Assembly: GCA_020853025.1 (NCBI GenBank)
Contig: JADYZP010000057.1
Location: 1-56,825, forward strand
Direction of reading: 5' to 3'
From: Burkholderiales bacterium
GTDB taxonomy: Bacteria > Pseudomonadota > Gammaproteobacteria > Burkholderiales > Casimicrobiaceae
DNA length: 56,825 nt
How positions within the stretch are numbered: position 1 is the stretch's first letter; each line of letters starts with the position of its first letter. Below are positions 40,292 through 50,917 of the stretch, piece by piece. The translations under genes were made by a program, and so were the position numbers. Below the pieces are notes generated by a model. That model was not told where the DNA came from. It did not search any database and saw only the letters and a program-made list of their open reading frames with translations.

Positions 40292-40675
40292 TCAGACGAC
40301 CAGATAGACGGCGAGCGCGATCCCGAACAGGGCGAGGAGCAGCGAAAGCGCAACCGGGAAAATCGCGGCCTGCGCGCGAGGCACGTCGGCCGCGGGCAGC
40401 GTGGCGACAAAGCGACGGTGCTCGACCGCTCCGAAAATGAAGCAGGCAACGCCGATCAGCACCAATACGATACCGATCCCGGTCGCAATGTGGTTGTGCA
40501 GCTCGGCCGCATCGACGCCCTGTCCGATCTGCCGCGCGAGCAGCCGCAGGAAGAGGCCGAAACGGGCGACCACGAAGCCGAAGGCCATGACGGTAAGCCC
40601 GGTCCGGACCCACGCCAGAAGTGTGCGTTCGGCGGCGAAAAAAACCCGGGGATCACCCGGCGGTGGCTTTTCCAT
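40292..40675 (-). CDS. DUF202 (YidH-like) small membrane protein
   Basis: 127 residues: DPRVFFAAERTLLAWVRTGL is the DUF202 signature, followed by three transmembrane helices (TVMAFGFVVARFGLFL, IGIVLVLIGVACFIFGAVEH, SLLLALFGIALAVYLVV). Function unknown. Divergent from groES; the region between holds the heat-shock promoter and CIRCE. Confidence 0.88.
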   Translation of the reverse strand: MEKPPPGDPRVFFAAERTLLAWVRTGLTVMAFGFVVARFGLFLRLLARQIGQGVDAAELHNHIATGIGIVLVLIGVACFIFGAVEHRRFVATLPAADVPRAQAAIFPVALSLLLALFGIALAVYLVV

Positions 40676-40696
40676 GGCGGCAAGGTTACCGCGGAC

Positions 40697-40723
40697 CTTG
40701 AAATTCCGCCCGCAAATCCCTAT
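40697..40723 (+). promoter_or_regulatory. Sigma-32 (RpoH) promoter for groESL
   Basis: CTTGAAA (40697-40703), a 14-base spacer, then CCCTAT (40718-40723), close to the CTTGAAA-N11-16-CCCCATNT heat-shock consensus. It lies immediately upstream of the CIRCE operator. Confidence 0.75.
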
Positions 40724-40725
40724 TA

Positions 40726-40752
40726 TTAGCACTCGTGGCAATTGAGTGCTAA
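40726..40752. promoter_or_regulatory. CIRCE element (HrcA operator)
   Basis: TTAGCACTC, nine bases, GAGTGCTAA: a perfect match to the CIRCE inverted repeat bound by HrcA. It sits at the expected transcription start of the adjacent sigma-32 promoter, so groESL is under both RpoH activation and HrcA repression. Confidence 0.96.
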
Positions 40753-40878
40753 TAAGTCTTTTGCCGCGGTTGCCCGACGAACCGAGAAAACCCAGGCGCA
40801 GTCTGCGCCGGATTTCGCTGCGGTTAATCAGGCAACGCGCTGATTTTCAACCAAATTCACCAGGAGTGAGTGTCCACT

Positions 40879-41166
40879 ATGAAACTGCGTCCCCTGCACG
40901 ACCGCGTCATCGTCAAGCGGCTCGAAGAAGAGCGTAAATCGGCTGGCGGCATTGTCATCCCCGACACCGCGGCGGAAAAGCCCTCGATGGGTGAAGTTGT
41001 CGCCGTCGGTCCGGGCAAGACGGACGACAACGGCAAGCTCGTCCCCTGCGGCGTCAAGAAAGGCGAGAAGATCCTCTTCGGCAAGTATTCGGGCCAGGAA
41101 TTCAAGCTCGAAGGCACCGACTACCTGCACATGCGCGAAGACGACATCATCGGCATTGTCGGCTGA
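40879..41166 (+). CDS. groES: Co-chaperonin GroES
   Basis: 95 residues, [20 protein letters not shown] to EDDIIGIVG. The mobile loop ([15 protein letters not shown]) that docks on GroEL is intact. AGGAG is 12 bases before this ATG; a GTG three codons upstream is better spaced, but the family start is the ATG. First gene of the heat-shock operon. Confidence 0.98.
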   Translation: MKLRPLHDRVIVKRLEEERKSAGGIVIPDTAAEKPSMGEVVAVGPGKTDDNGKLVPCGVKKGEKILFGKYSGQEFKLEGTDYLHMREDDIIGIVG

Positions 41167-41217
41167 CGCCGCACCCACCGAATCCGCTTCCCACAGAATC
41201 CGTACCAGGAGAAATGA

Positions 41218-42879
<1,662 letters not shown>

Positions 42880-42945
42880 TCGTCAGGACGGCGCGTCGCA
42901 CAGCATCGAGCGACCGCGTCGGCCCGGGTTCCATCCCGAAGTCCC

Positions 42946-42980
42946 GCAAAGCCCGGCCTTGGTGGCCGGGCTTTGCTTTT
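42946..42980 (+). terminator. Rho-independent terminator of groESL
   Basis: Perfect 13-bp stem GCAAAGCCCGGCC / GGCCGGGCTTTGC (42946-42958, 42964-42976) with a TTGGT loop, followed by TTTTG. Confidence 0.93.
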
Positions 42981-42990
42981 GTTGCGGATT

Positions 42991-43021
42991 TTGACGTTGC
43001 ACACACAAAATGCTTTAAACT
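42991..43021 (+). promoter_or_regulatory. Possible promoter for the DUF2726 gene
   Basis: TTGACG (42991-42996), then 18 bases, then TTAAAC (43015-43020) in an AT-rich patch just after the groESL terminator. Reasonable sigma-70 spacing but imperfect boxes. Confidence 0.35.
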
Positions 43022-43115
43022 ACAAAGGATTATTCTGCAAAGCTCGCAAACAACAACGAGCCAGAGGGGACTTTGTGATGCACAGTTCCGGCAGCCGGGC
43101 GGGGGATAGCGCCTG

Positions 43116-43706
43116 ATGAGCCAGGGAGTCCTGTTTGCGCTGATGATGGCCATCCTGGTCGCGGTGGTCAGCATCGGCTTCGTTCGTCGCAACCGCGCCG
43201 CGCGCGGCAGCACGCGTGGCGGCGCCGATTCGCCGAACACCGTCGCGCAATGGACCGAGGGCGAGACCACGCGCCTGTTGTCCTCCGCCGAGCTTCCCGG
43301 ACTCTATCTGCTGCGGCCACGTTTTCTGACCAAGGCGGAGAATGTCGTCTACCTGTTGTTGAAGGCAGCGTTCCCGCGCAACGAGATTTTCGCCCGCATC
43401 CGGCTCGCGGACGTGCTGCAGGTGAAGATCGGCCCGCAGGGCATGGAGCGGCTGCGGGCATTCCGCAAGATCGCCAACCAGCACGTCGGTTTCGTCGTTT
43501 GCGACCGCGACATGACGATCATCGCAATCGTCGACGCCAAGGAACCCGATCAGGTCATCAATCCGCGCGACCAGAAGCTCGAAGTCATCAAGCAGCGCTG
43601 CCTGCAGGCGGCACAAGTCAAGTACCTCTGCGTCTATCCGCCACAGTTGCCGCGCTATCGCGAACTGCGCGAGCAGATTCTGGGCCCGGCCGCCGACCTC
43701 GTCTGA
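43116..43706 (+). CDS. DUF2726 membrane-anchored protein
   Basis: 196 residues. An N-terminal transmembrane helix (LFALMMAILVAVVSIGFV) and basic stop-transfer precede the DUF2726 domain: RPRFLTKAENVVYLLLKAAF, IFARIRLADVLQVK, HVGFVVCDRDMTIIAIVDAK and KQRCLQAAQVKYLCVYP. The domain is related to topoisomerase/restriction-associated nuclease-like folds but has no proven function. It probably has its own promoter after the groESL terminator. Confidence 0.88.
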   Translation: MSQGVLFALMMAILVAVVSIGFVRRNRAARGSTRGGADSPNTVAQWTEGETTRLLSSAELPGLYLLRPRFLTKAENVVYLLLKAAFPRNEIFARIRLADVLQVKIGPQGMERLRAFRKIANQHVGFVVCDRDMTIIAIVDAKEPDQVINPRDQKLEVIKQRCLQAAQVKYLCVYPPQLPRYRELREQILGPAADLV

Positions 43707-43734
43707 CCCACGCGCGCGAAACGCGCGATGACAC

Positions 43735-45321
43735 GTGACGACCCGGTTCAAGCTCACTTATTCGACGATGTTCGATCCGCCGCCGGAGGTGGACGCGCAC
43801 TTCGACGCGGCGCTGACGTCGATCCGCGGTCATCTGGGCGCCGAGCATCCGATGCTGATCGGCGGTGTCGATCAGCGCGCACCGCGGCAGTTTGCGGTGA
43901 AGTCGCCGATCGACACCCGCGTCGTGCTGGGCCAATTTCAGGCTGGCGAGGACGTGCATGCGCGCGCCGCCGTCGCCGCCGCGGCGCGGGCGTTTCCCGC
44001 CTGGGCGGCCACCCCGTGGCAGGACCGCGTGCGCGTGCTACGCCGCGCCGTCGGCTTGATCGAGGAGCGCGTCTTTTTCATCGGCGCTGCGCTGGCGCTC
44101 GAGGTCGGCAAGAATCGAATGGAGGCGCTGGGCGAGGCGCAGGAGACCGCCGACCTCATTGCCTATTACTGCGGCGAGATGGAGCGCAACGACGGCTACG
44201 TGCGGCCGATGGCGCGCGATCCGCTGCCCGGCTTTGTCAGCGAGAACCGGAGCGTGATGCGATCCTATGGGCCGTGGCTGGTGATCGCGCCGTTCAATTT
44301 TCCTCTGGCGCTCGCCGGCGGACCTGCGGGCGCAGCACTCGTCACCGGCAACACCGTCGTTTGCAAGGCGGCGTCGGCCACACCGTGGAGCGGGCGGCTG
44401 CTCGCCGATGCCTTTCGTGACGCCGGCGTCCCGGAAGGTGTGTTCAATTTCGTAACCGGGCCGGGCGGCTCGCTCGGCGAGGCGCTGATCCGCGATACCG
44501 GTGTCGCCGGCGTCACCTTCACCGGCAGCTTTGGCGTCGGCATGCACCTGTATCGCACGTTCGCCGCGGGCAGATGGCCGCGCCCCTGCATCGCCGAAAT
44601 GGGCGGCAAGAACGCGGCAATCGTCTCCCGGCACGCGAATCTCTCCGACGCCGCAATAGGCATCGCGCGCTCGGCATTCGGCCTGTCCGGTCAGAAGTGC
44701 TCGGCGTGCTCGCGCGTCTACGTCGAGCACACGGTGTTCAATGATTTCGTCGCGGCGCTGCATGCGGTGACGACGAAAATCGGCGTCGGCGACCCGACGC
44801 TGCGCGAGAACTGGATGGGGCCTGTCATCGACGCCGCGGCGGTCGCGCGCTACGAGGACGCGGTCGCGCAAATACGCGGGTTGCGCGACGAGGCGGGCAT
44901 CGTCCACGGCGGGCAGCGCGTCGATCATGGCGACCTGGCGCACGGCCACTATTGCGCGCCGACGATCGCGCGTGCTCCGGCATCGCATCCGTTGTGGCAG
45001 ACCGAACTGTTCGCGCCGTTCGTGCTGGTTGCGCCTGTCGAGTCGATCGACGAAGCCCTGGCACTCGCCAACGCAGGCGACTATGGGCTGACCGCCGGCT
45101 TCTATGGATCAGCCGACGAGACCGAGGACTTCTTCGAGCGGATCGAAGCCGGCGTGTGCTACGCGAACCGGCCACAGGGGGCGACGACCGGCGCCTGGCC
45201 CGGCTACCAACCCTTTGGCGGCTGGAAGGGCTCGGGCTCGACCGGCAGGGCCGGCGGGTCGCTCTACTACGTCGCGCAGTACCTGCGCGAACAATCGCAG
45301 ACGCGCGTACGGCGCAGTTGA
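43735..45321 (+). CDS. Aldehyde dehydrogenase, P5C-dehydrogenase-like
   Basis: 528 residues. NAD-binding and catalytic features: PWLVIAPFNFPLALAGGPAG, VTFTGSFGVGMHL, catalytic Glu in IAEMGGKNAAIVSRHA, and catalytic Cys in GLSGQKCSACSRVYVEH. The QKCSA-S-R-Y block and length resemble L-glutamate-gamma-semialdehyde (P5C) dehydrogenases, which oxidise the proline-degradation intermediate to glutamate. No proline dehydrogenase is adjacent, so the substrate is provisional. Start is GTG 43735; an ATG lies 11 codons in. Confidence 0.85.
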   Translation: MTTRFKLTYSTMFDPPPEVDAHFDAALTSIRGHLGAEHPMLIGGVDQRAPRQFAVKSPIDTRVVLGQFQAGEDVHARAAVAAAARAFPAWAATPWQDRVRVLRRAVGLIEERVFFIGAALALEVGKNRMEALGEAQETADLIAYYCGEMERNDGYVRPMARDPLPGFVSENRSVMRSYGPWLVIAPFNFPLALAGGPAGAALVTGNTVVCKAASATPWSGRLLADAFRDAGVPEGVFNFVTGPGGSLGEALIRDTGVAGVTFTGSFGVGMHLYRTFAAGRWPRPCIAEMGGKNAAIVSRHANLSDAAIGIARSAFGLSGQKCSACSRVYVEHTVFNDFVAALHAVTTKIGVGDPTLRENWMGPVIDAAAVARYEDAVAQIRGLRDEAGIVHGGQRVDHGDLAHGHYCAPTIARAPASHPLWQTELFAPFVLVAPVESIDEALALANAGDYGLTAGFYGSADETEDFFERIEAGVCYANRPQGATTGAWPGYQPFGGWKGSGSTGRAGGSLYYVAQYLREQSQTRVRRS

Positions 45322-45350
45322 AGGCACGCACGCGAGGGCGGCGAGCCGAT

Positions 45351-45430
45351 CAGGTGCCGCGTCGCGCGTGGCCGCGTAAGCCGATCACTTCAGGTGCCGC
45401 GTCGCGCGTGGCCGCGTAAGCCGATCACTT
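45351..45430. repeat. Perfect 40-bp tandem duplication
   Basis: Two identical 40-bp copies (45351-45390 and 45391-45430), starting CAGGTGCCGCGTCGCGCGTG and ending CCGATCACTT, in the 129-bp gap between the aldehyde dehydrogenase and ada stops. It overlaps no gene. Confidence 0.95.
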
Positions 45431-45450
45431 TCGGCGATCGCTGCGGGCGA

Positions 45451-46518
45451 TCAGCCGCGCAGTTCGAAATCTTCCGTCGAGCGTGCTTCGAGATCGAGCA
45501 GCTTGCGCTTGCGTGCGAGCCCGCCGCCGTAGCCGGTCAGCGCGCCGTCGGCGCCGATGACGCGATGGCAGGGGACGATGATCGACAGCCGATTGTCGCC
45601 GTTGGCGCGGCCGACCGCGCGCACCGCCTTCGGCTGGCCGATCCTGGCGGCGAGTTCGGCATACGAACAGGTAGCACCCGCGGGAATCTTCAGCAGCGCA
45701 TTCCACACGGCGGTCTGGAACGGTGAACCGATGATCGCCACCGGTGTGTCGAAGCTCCGGCGCCGGCCGGCGAAGTACTCGGTCAATTCGCGCTCGATCT
45801 GCGTCAGGAAGCGATGCTCGCCGGGCAGCACGCGCGCCTTAAGGCGCTTCTGCAGCATCGCGAGTTCGCGCTCGAGACCGCGCCGGTCGACGAAATCGAG
45901 CAGGATGAGGCCACGGTCGTCGGCGATCGCGAGCATCGATCCGAGCGGAGTCTCCAGCCATTTTGCGTGCAGCACGCCGACGTCGTGTGCGCGTGACGGC
46001 GTGGTTCCGACGAGACGCGCGAAGGCCTCGCGGAAACCGCTGCCGGATGCGAAGCCCTGGTCGAGTTGCGAGTCGAGCACGGTCTTTCCTTTCCTGATGT
46101 CGAGAAGCGCGAGCCCCATGCGTCGCGCGCGGTGGTACGACTGGAACGTCATGCCGCAGTAGCGCTTGAACTGGCGCCGCGTGGTCGACGGGTCGATGCC
46201 CATGGCGGCGAGTTCGGCATCGCGGTAACGCCGGCCGGGCTCGGCGTCCACCGCGAGCAGCAGACGCTCGACCAGCGGCGGCGGCGCGCGCCCGGAATCG
46301 AGCGGCCGGCACTTGCGGCAGGGTCGGTAGCCGGCGTGCAGCGCGTCGGCCGGCGCCGCGAAGAATTCGACGTTCTCCCGCCGGGGCATCCGCGCGCGGC
46401 AGGTCGGCCGACAGAAGATGCCCGTCGTGCGCACGCCCAGCCAGAACACACCCTCGAAGGTCGGGTCGCGGCGCTCGAAGGCGCGGTACATCGTGGCGGG
46501 AGCGGGGAGTTGTGACAT
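45451..46518 (-). CDS. ada: Bifunctional Ada: methylation-response activator and O6-methylguanine-DNA methyltransferase
   Basis: 355 residues, same layout as E. coli Ada. The N-terminal zinc domain has Cys36, Cys40, Cys67 and Cys70 (FCRPTCRA, CRKCRP), where Cys36 would accept methyl from phosphotriesters. An AraC-type helix-turn-helix (~85-170) includes LDQGFASGSGFREAFARLVG. The C-terminal alkyltransferase has IIVPCHRVIG with acceptor Cys317. Repairs O6-methylguanine and activates the adaptive response. ATG 46518 used; ATG 46491 possible. Confidence 0.96.
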   Translation of the reverse strand: MSQLPAPATMYRAFERRDPTFEGVFWLGVRTTGIFCRPTCRARMPRRENVEFFAAPADALHAGYRPCRKCRPLDSGRAPPPLVERLLLAVDAEPGRRYRDAELAAMGIDPSTTRRQFKRYCGMTFQSYHRARRMGLALLDIRKGKTVLDSQLDQGFASGSGFREAFARLVGTTPSRAHDVGVLHAKWLETPLGSMLAIADDRGLILLDFVDRRGLERELAMLQKRLKARVLPGEHRFLTQIERELTEYFAGRRRSFDTPVAIIGSPFQTAVWNALLKIPAGATCSYAELAARIGQPKAVRAVGRANGDNRLSIIVPCHRVIGADGALTGYGGGLARKRKLLDLEARSTEDFELRG

Positions 46519-46588
46519 CGAAGCGATTCTAGCGATCTCCGATGGCGCGCGCCGCCGGAATTCGGGCAGGCAATTCGATCGACCTTCG

Positions 46589-47563
46589 CTACACCCGTCC
46601 CGGCTCCCAGGTCATCCCCTCGAGGATCCGCGCGTAGACGTCGCGGTCGACGTTGCTGCCGGACAAGATCAGGCCCATGCGCCTGCCTTCGCGTTGCGGC
46701 GACTTGAGCAGCGCGGCCAGCGGCGCCGCACCGGCGCCTTCGGCGATCTGGTGCGTGTCGTCGTAGTAGGCGCACATCGCCGCCTCCACTTCGCTATCGG
46801 TCACTTCGACGACGTCGTGCGCGCCGCGCCAGATGACGTCGAGCGCGGCGTCGACCGGCACCCGCACCGCCATGCCGTCGGCGACGGTCACGGCGCTGGT
46901 CGTCTCCACCCGCTCACGCTTGCGAAACGATTGCGCGTAGGCGTTCGCGGTCGTGGCGACGACGCCGACGATGCGCGTCGAAAGGCCCAGAACGTCGCGC
47001 GCGGCGATCAGCCCGCTGATGCCCGACCCGCAGCCGATGGGTACGAACACCGTGTGCAGATCGGGCACCGCGCGGAAGAATTCGAGCGCGTAGGTCGCGA
47101 CCCCCGCTACCAGCTCCGGCTCGAAGGGTCCGACCAGTCGCAAACCTTCCGTACGGGCGAGGGCGCTCGCATGCTCACGCGCTTCGTCGAAGTCGCGGCC
47201 GTGGACGACGAGTTCGGCGCCGAAGGCGCGCATCGCCGCGTTCTTGCCGCGGGAGTTCCTTTCGGGAACGACGATTCTGCAACGTACGCCGTGGCGGCGC
47301 GCGGCGTAGGCGAGGCTCTGGCCGTGGTTGCCGCGCGTAGCACTCACCACGCCCGCGAAGCCCGGCTCGCGCGCGACCAGCTGCGCGAGCAGGTTCAAGC
47401 CGCCGCGCACCTTGAAGGCGCCGATCGGCGTGTGGTTCTCGTGCTTGACCCAGACCTCGCATCCGGCGCGCTGCGCGAGCAGCGGCCACGCGTACTGCGG
47501 CGTCGGAGACATCGCCGCGTAGACATTGTGCGCGGCGGATTCGATTTCGGCGAGCGTGAGCAT
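46589..47563 (-). CDS. Threonine/serine dehydratase
   Basis: 324 residues, fold-type II PLP enzyme without the C-terminal ACT-like regulatory domain of biosynthetic IlvA. PLP Lys in PIGAFKVRGG, SATRGNHGQSLAYAARRHGV, and glycine loop PIGCGSGISG for the phosphate. Probably a catabolic threonine or serine dehydratase, or a relative acting on a modified amino acid. It stands alone, with no operon partner. Confidence 0.85.
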   Translation of the reverse strand: MLTLAEIESAAHNVYAAMSPTPQYAWPLLAQRAGCEVWVKHENHTPIGAFKVRGGLNLLAQLVAREPGFAGVVSATRGNHGQSLAYAARRHGVRCRIVVPERNSRGKNAAMRAFGAELVVHGRDFDEAREHASALARTEGLRLVGPFEPELVAGVATYALEFFRAVPDLHTVFVPIGCGSGISGLIAARDVLGLSTRIVGVVATTANAYAQSFRKRERVETTSAVTVADGMAVRVPVDAALDVIWRGAHDVVEVTDSEVEAAMCAYYDDTHQIAEGAGAAPLAALLKSPQREGRRMGLILSGSNVDRDVYARILEGMTWEPGRV

Positions 47564-47691
47564 CCGGATTCCGTTGGAGTGAGGATGTCCTGAATTCTAA
47601 GGCCGCGCGGCACCGGCGCCATCCGCCGCCTTCGTCGCCGGTTCGCGGGGGTCCGGGTACATTCGTTGGCGCCTCGAGTCTGACGTTGCGG

Positions 47692-48894
47692 TCAGACGCG
47701 CTCGATGATCATCGCGATGCCCTGGCCGACGCCGATGCACATTGTCGCGAGGCCGTAGCGGCCTCCGCTGCGCTGCAATTGGTAGACCGCGGTGGCGGCG
47801 AGCCGCGCGCCGCTGGCGCCCAGCGGATGGCCGAGTGCGATGGCGCCACCGTTCGGGTTCACCTGCGGCGCGTCGTCGGGCAGCCCGAGATCGCGGGTCA
47901 CCGCCAGCGCCTGCGCGGCGAAGGCCTCGTTCAGCTCGATGACGTCCATGTCGCCGATCGAGAGGCCCGCCAGCGCCAGCGCCTTGCGCGAAGCGGGCGC
48001 CGGACCGAAACCCATGATCCGCGGCGCGACACCGGCGACCGCCGTCGCGACGATGCGCGCGCGCGGCGTCAAGCCATGGCGCTTCGCGGCATCGGCCGAG
48101 GCGAGCAGCAACGCCGCGGCGCCGTCGTTGACGCCGGAGGCATTGCCCGCAGTGACGGTGCCGTCCGGGCGCACGATGCCCTTGAGCTTGGCGAGCGCGT
48201 CGAGCGTCGTCGCCCGCGGGTGCTCGTCGTCGCGGAACACGATGGGGTCCCCTTTCCTCGCAGGCAAAGTCACCACGACGATTTCCTCCGCCAGGCGTCC
48301 GGCAGCGATCGCCGCCGCCGCGCGCTGCTGGCTGCGCAGCGCAAAGGCGTCCTGGTCGGCGCGTGCGACGTCGAACTCGGCGGCGACGTTCTCGGCGGTC
48401 TCCGGCATCGAGTCGATGCCGTATTTTGCCTTCATCAGCGGGTTGACGAAGCGCCAGCCGATGGTGGTGTCCTCGATCTTCGCGTTGCGCGAGAATGCCG
48501 AATCCGCCTTCGCCAGCACGAATGGCGCGCGGGTCATGCTCTCGACGCCACCGGCGATCATCAACGACGTCTCGCCGCTCCTGATCGCGCGGCTGGCGAT
48601 GCCGATGGCGTCGAGCGACGAACCGCAGAGCCGGTTGACGGTGGCGCCGGGCACCTCCGGCGGCAGGCCCGCGAGCAGCGCCGACATGCGCGCGACGTTG
48701 CGGTTGTCCTCGCCGGCGCCGTTCGCGCAGCCGTAGACCACGTCGTCGAGCGCCGCCCAGTCGACGCCGTTGTTGCGCTCGATCAGCGCCCTGATCGGCA
48801 GCGCGCCCAGGTCGTCGGTACGCACCGAGGCCAAGGCTCCTCCGTAACGGCCGAAGGGCGTGCGGATCGCATCACAGATGTACGCTTCGTTCAT
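47692..48894 (-). CDS. pcaF: 3-oxoadipyl-CoA thiolase
   Basis: 400 residues. Thiolase with the acyl-accepting Cys in NRLCGSSLDAIG, His in GGAIALGHPLGASGAR and Cys in ATMCIGVGQG. The start MNEAYICDAIRTPFGRYGGA is the hallmark of PcaF-type thiolases, which split 3-oxoadipyl-CoA to succinyl-CoA and acetyl-CoA, the last step of the beta-ketoadipate pathway. It follows pcaI and pcaJ on the same strand, supporting the assignment over a fatty-acid thiolase. Confidence 0.93.
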   Translation of the reverse strand: MNEAYICDAIRTPFGRYGGALASVRTDDLGALPIRALIERNNGVDWAALDDVVYGCANGAGEDNRNVARMSALLAGLPPEVPGATVNRLCGSSLDAIGIASRAIRSGETSLMIAGGVESMTRAPFVLAKADSAFSRNAKIEDTTIGWRFVNPLMKAKYGIDSMPETAENVAAEFDVARADQDAFALRSQQRAAAAIAAGRLAEEIVVVTLPARKGDPIVFRDDEHPRATTLDALAKLKGIVRPDGTVTAGNASGVNDGAAALLLASADAAKRHGLTPRARIVATAVAGVAPRIMGFGPAPASRKALALAGLSIGDMDVIELNEAFAAQALAVTRDLGLPDDAPQVNPNGGAIALGHPLGASGARLAATAVYQLQRSGGRYGLATMCIGVGQGIAMIIERV

Positions 48895-48991
48895 CGGCAT
48901 TTGTCCATTTCAGTTACCTGCTGCGGGCAAGAACGTCCGGCGGAAGCCGAACCCATGAGCCGAACAGTGGCGGGCACCGATTCGCCTCATT

Positions 48992-49651
48992 TCATTCGGC
49001 CGGGCCGGCGGCCATTGCGTCGCGCATCGGAACGCCGGACAGGCGTTGCAGCTCGGTGAAGGCGAGTCCGGCGACCATGTCGATGACGACCAGTCCCACC
49101 GGCGTCACGTCGATGACGGCGAGGTCGGTGTAGATGCGGTTGACGCAAGCAAGCCCGGTGACCGGATAGGTGCAGCGCTCGACGATCTTGCTCTCGCCGT
49201 TCCTGGTTTGGTGCTCCATTATCACGTAGACGCTCTTGGCGCCGATGGCGAGATCCATCGCACCGCCGACGGCGGGGATCGCGTCGCGGGCGCCGGTGTG
49301 CCAGTTGGCGAGATCGCCGGCGACCGACACCTGGTAGCCGCCCAGCACGCAGCAGTCGAGATGACCACCGCGCATCATCGCGAAGGAATCGGCATGATGG
49401 AAGTACGATGCGCCGGGAAGCGCAGTCACCGGCTGCTTGCCGGCATTGATCAGGTCGGGGTCCTCGTCGCCGGCGGCGGGTGCCGGTCCCATGCCGAGCA
49501 GTCCATTCTCGGTGTGGAGGATGATTTCGCGGTCCGGCGGCAGGTGGTTGGCGACCAACGTGGGCAAGCCGATGCCGAGGTTGACGTAGGCGCCGTTGTC
49601 GATGTCGCGCGCGACGCGCGCGGCCATCTCGTCTCGCGTATAGCGTTTCAC
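48992..49651 (-). CDS. pcaJ: 3-oxoadipate CoA-transferase, beta subunit
   Basis: 219 residues from GTG 49651, overlapping the pcaI stop by four bases (GTGA). The catalytic Glu is in LHTENGLLGMG; AYVNLGIGLPTLVANHLP and GGHLDCCVLGGYQVS are family blocks. With PcaI it moves CoA from succinyl-CoA to 3-oxoadipate. A succinyl-CoA:acetoacetate transferase is the main alternative, but pcaF next door favours 3-oxoadipate. Confidence 0.92.
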   Translation of the reverse strand: MKRYTRDEMAARVARDIDNGAYVNLGIGLPTLVANHLPPDREIILHTENGLLGMGPAPAAGDEDPDLINAGKQPVTALPGASYFHHADSFAMMRGGHLDCCVLGGYQVSVAGDLANWHTGARDAIPAVGGAMDLAIGAKSVYVIMEHQTRNGESKIVERCTYPVTGLACVNRIYTDLAVIDVTPVGLVVIDMVAGLAFTELQRLSGVPMRDAMAAGPAE

Positions 49652-50358
49652 CGGTGGCTCTCGACCGGTGGCGCGGCAACGGCGGCGCCGGAGGGGGCGG
49701 GGATTTCGACCACCCGCCGCACGAAGATGCCGGGTGTGACGACCGACTCCGGATCGAGTTCGCCCAGCGCCACGATCTCGTGCACCTGTGCGATCGCACA
49801 GCGAGCGGCGGCGGCCATGAGTGGACCGAAATTGCGCGCGGTCTTGCGGTAGACGAGATTGCCCCAGCGGTCTCCGTACCGCGCCTTGATCAGCGCGAAG
49901 TCGGCGTGGATTGGGTGCTCGAGCACATAGTGTCGGCCGTCGATCATTCGCGTTTCCTTGCCTTCCGCCAGCAGCGTGCCATAGCCGGTGCGCGTATAGA
50001 AAGCGCCGATACCGGCGCCGGTGGCGCGAATGCGCTCGGCTAGGTTGCCTTGCGGCACCAATTCGAGTTCGATCTCGCCCGCACGGTACAGCGCGTCGAA
50101 AACATGCGAATCGACCTGCCGCGGAAACGAGCAGATGATCTTGCGCACGCGCTTGGCCTTCAGCAGCGCGGCGACTCCGGTGTCGCCGTTGCCGGCGTTG
50201 TTGTTGACGATCGTCAGCTCGCGCGCGCCTCGCGCGATCAGCGCGTCGATCAGCTCCGACGGCATGCCGGCAGTACCGAAGCCGCCGATCATGACGGTTG
50301 CGCCGTCGTGGATATCGGCGACCGCGTCCGCGGCGCAAGCGAAGGTCTTGTCGATCAT
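49648..50358 (-). CDS. pcaI: 3-oxoadipate CoA-transferase, alpha subunit
   Basis: 236 residues. CoA-binding Gly-rich loop MIGGFGTAGMPSELIDALI, TIVNNNAGNGDTGVAALLKA, and IICSFPRQVDSHVFDALYRA. Partner of PcaJ. The pobA remnant ends 11 bases upstream on the same strand, so the ancestral operon probably ran pobA-pcaI-pcaJ-pcaF, from 4-hydroxybenzoate towards central metabolism, with ring-cleavage genes elsewhere. Confidence 0.92.
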   Translation of the reverse strand: MIDKTFACAADAVADIHDGATVMIGGFGTAGMPSELIDALIARGARELTIVNNNAGNGDTGVAALLKAKRVRKIICSFPRQVDSHVFDALYRAGEIELELVPQGNLAERIRATGAGIGAFYTRTGYGTLLAEGKETRMIDGRHYVLEHPIHADFALIKARYGDRWGNLVYRKTARNFGPLMAAAARCAIAQVHEIVALGELDPESVVTPGIFVRRVVEIPAPSGAAVAAPPVESHR

Positions 50359-50369
50359 GCCGGCACGCG

Positions 50370-50822
50370 TCAGTCGGCGAAGGGCAGGCCGACGTAATTC
50401 TCGGCGAGGCTCGCCGCCGCCGCCTGCGAGCCGACGACATGGCTGCGCATACCGGTGATGCCCTTTTCCAGAACCGGCCCCTCGATCAGCTTCCAGCCGT
50501 CTTCTGTTTCCAGCTGCGTATGCAGCTCGTCCCAGATCCGCTGTTCGGACCAAAGCTGCATGTCCTCGTCGGGCGCGACCTGCAGGTACAAGCGCGTGAT
50601 TTCGGGCGAGCGCATGCTGTACTGTGCGAAGCCGCAGTCGTGGTATGCGTAGATCAGCTCATCGTGCGTCGGCGGCGCCTGCGCGAGTACGCCCAGCCAG
50701 GCGAACGGATACCTGCGATCGCGGCTTTCGAGCACTACGGATTCGATACCGGCGCGATGCAGCAACTGCGATAGCAGCAGTCCCGCCGGACCGGCGCCGA
50801 CCATGCCCACCTGCGTGCGCAT
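50370..50822 (-). pseudogene. pobA: 4-hydroxybenzoate 3-monooxygenase, internally deleted
   Basis: 150 codons, against about 390 in intact PobA. Three parts survive in one frame: the FAD-binding N-terminus (QVGMVGAGPAGLLLSQLLHR), a middle block (YPFAWLGVLAQAPPTHDELI to PVLEKGITGMRSHVV) and the extreme C-terminus (SLAENYVGLPF). About 145 residues are missing at the first junction (~50712-50728) and about 105 at the second (~50435). The losses include the GCDG and GDAAH FAD motifs and the PTGAKG substrate loop, so it cannot be active. No stop or frameshift was introduced at either junction. Confidence 0.88.
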
Positions 50823-50917
50823 TCGCTTCAACCTCAACTCCTGTCCTTCGCGGCTTGACGTTTCGAATCATCGCGCAGAAATACCGTCGTGGCCACCAGC
50901 ACCCTTCGCGGATCGCA

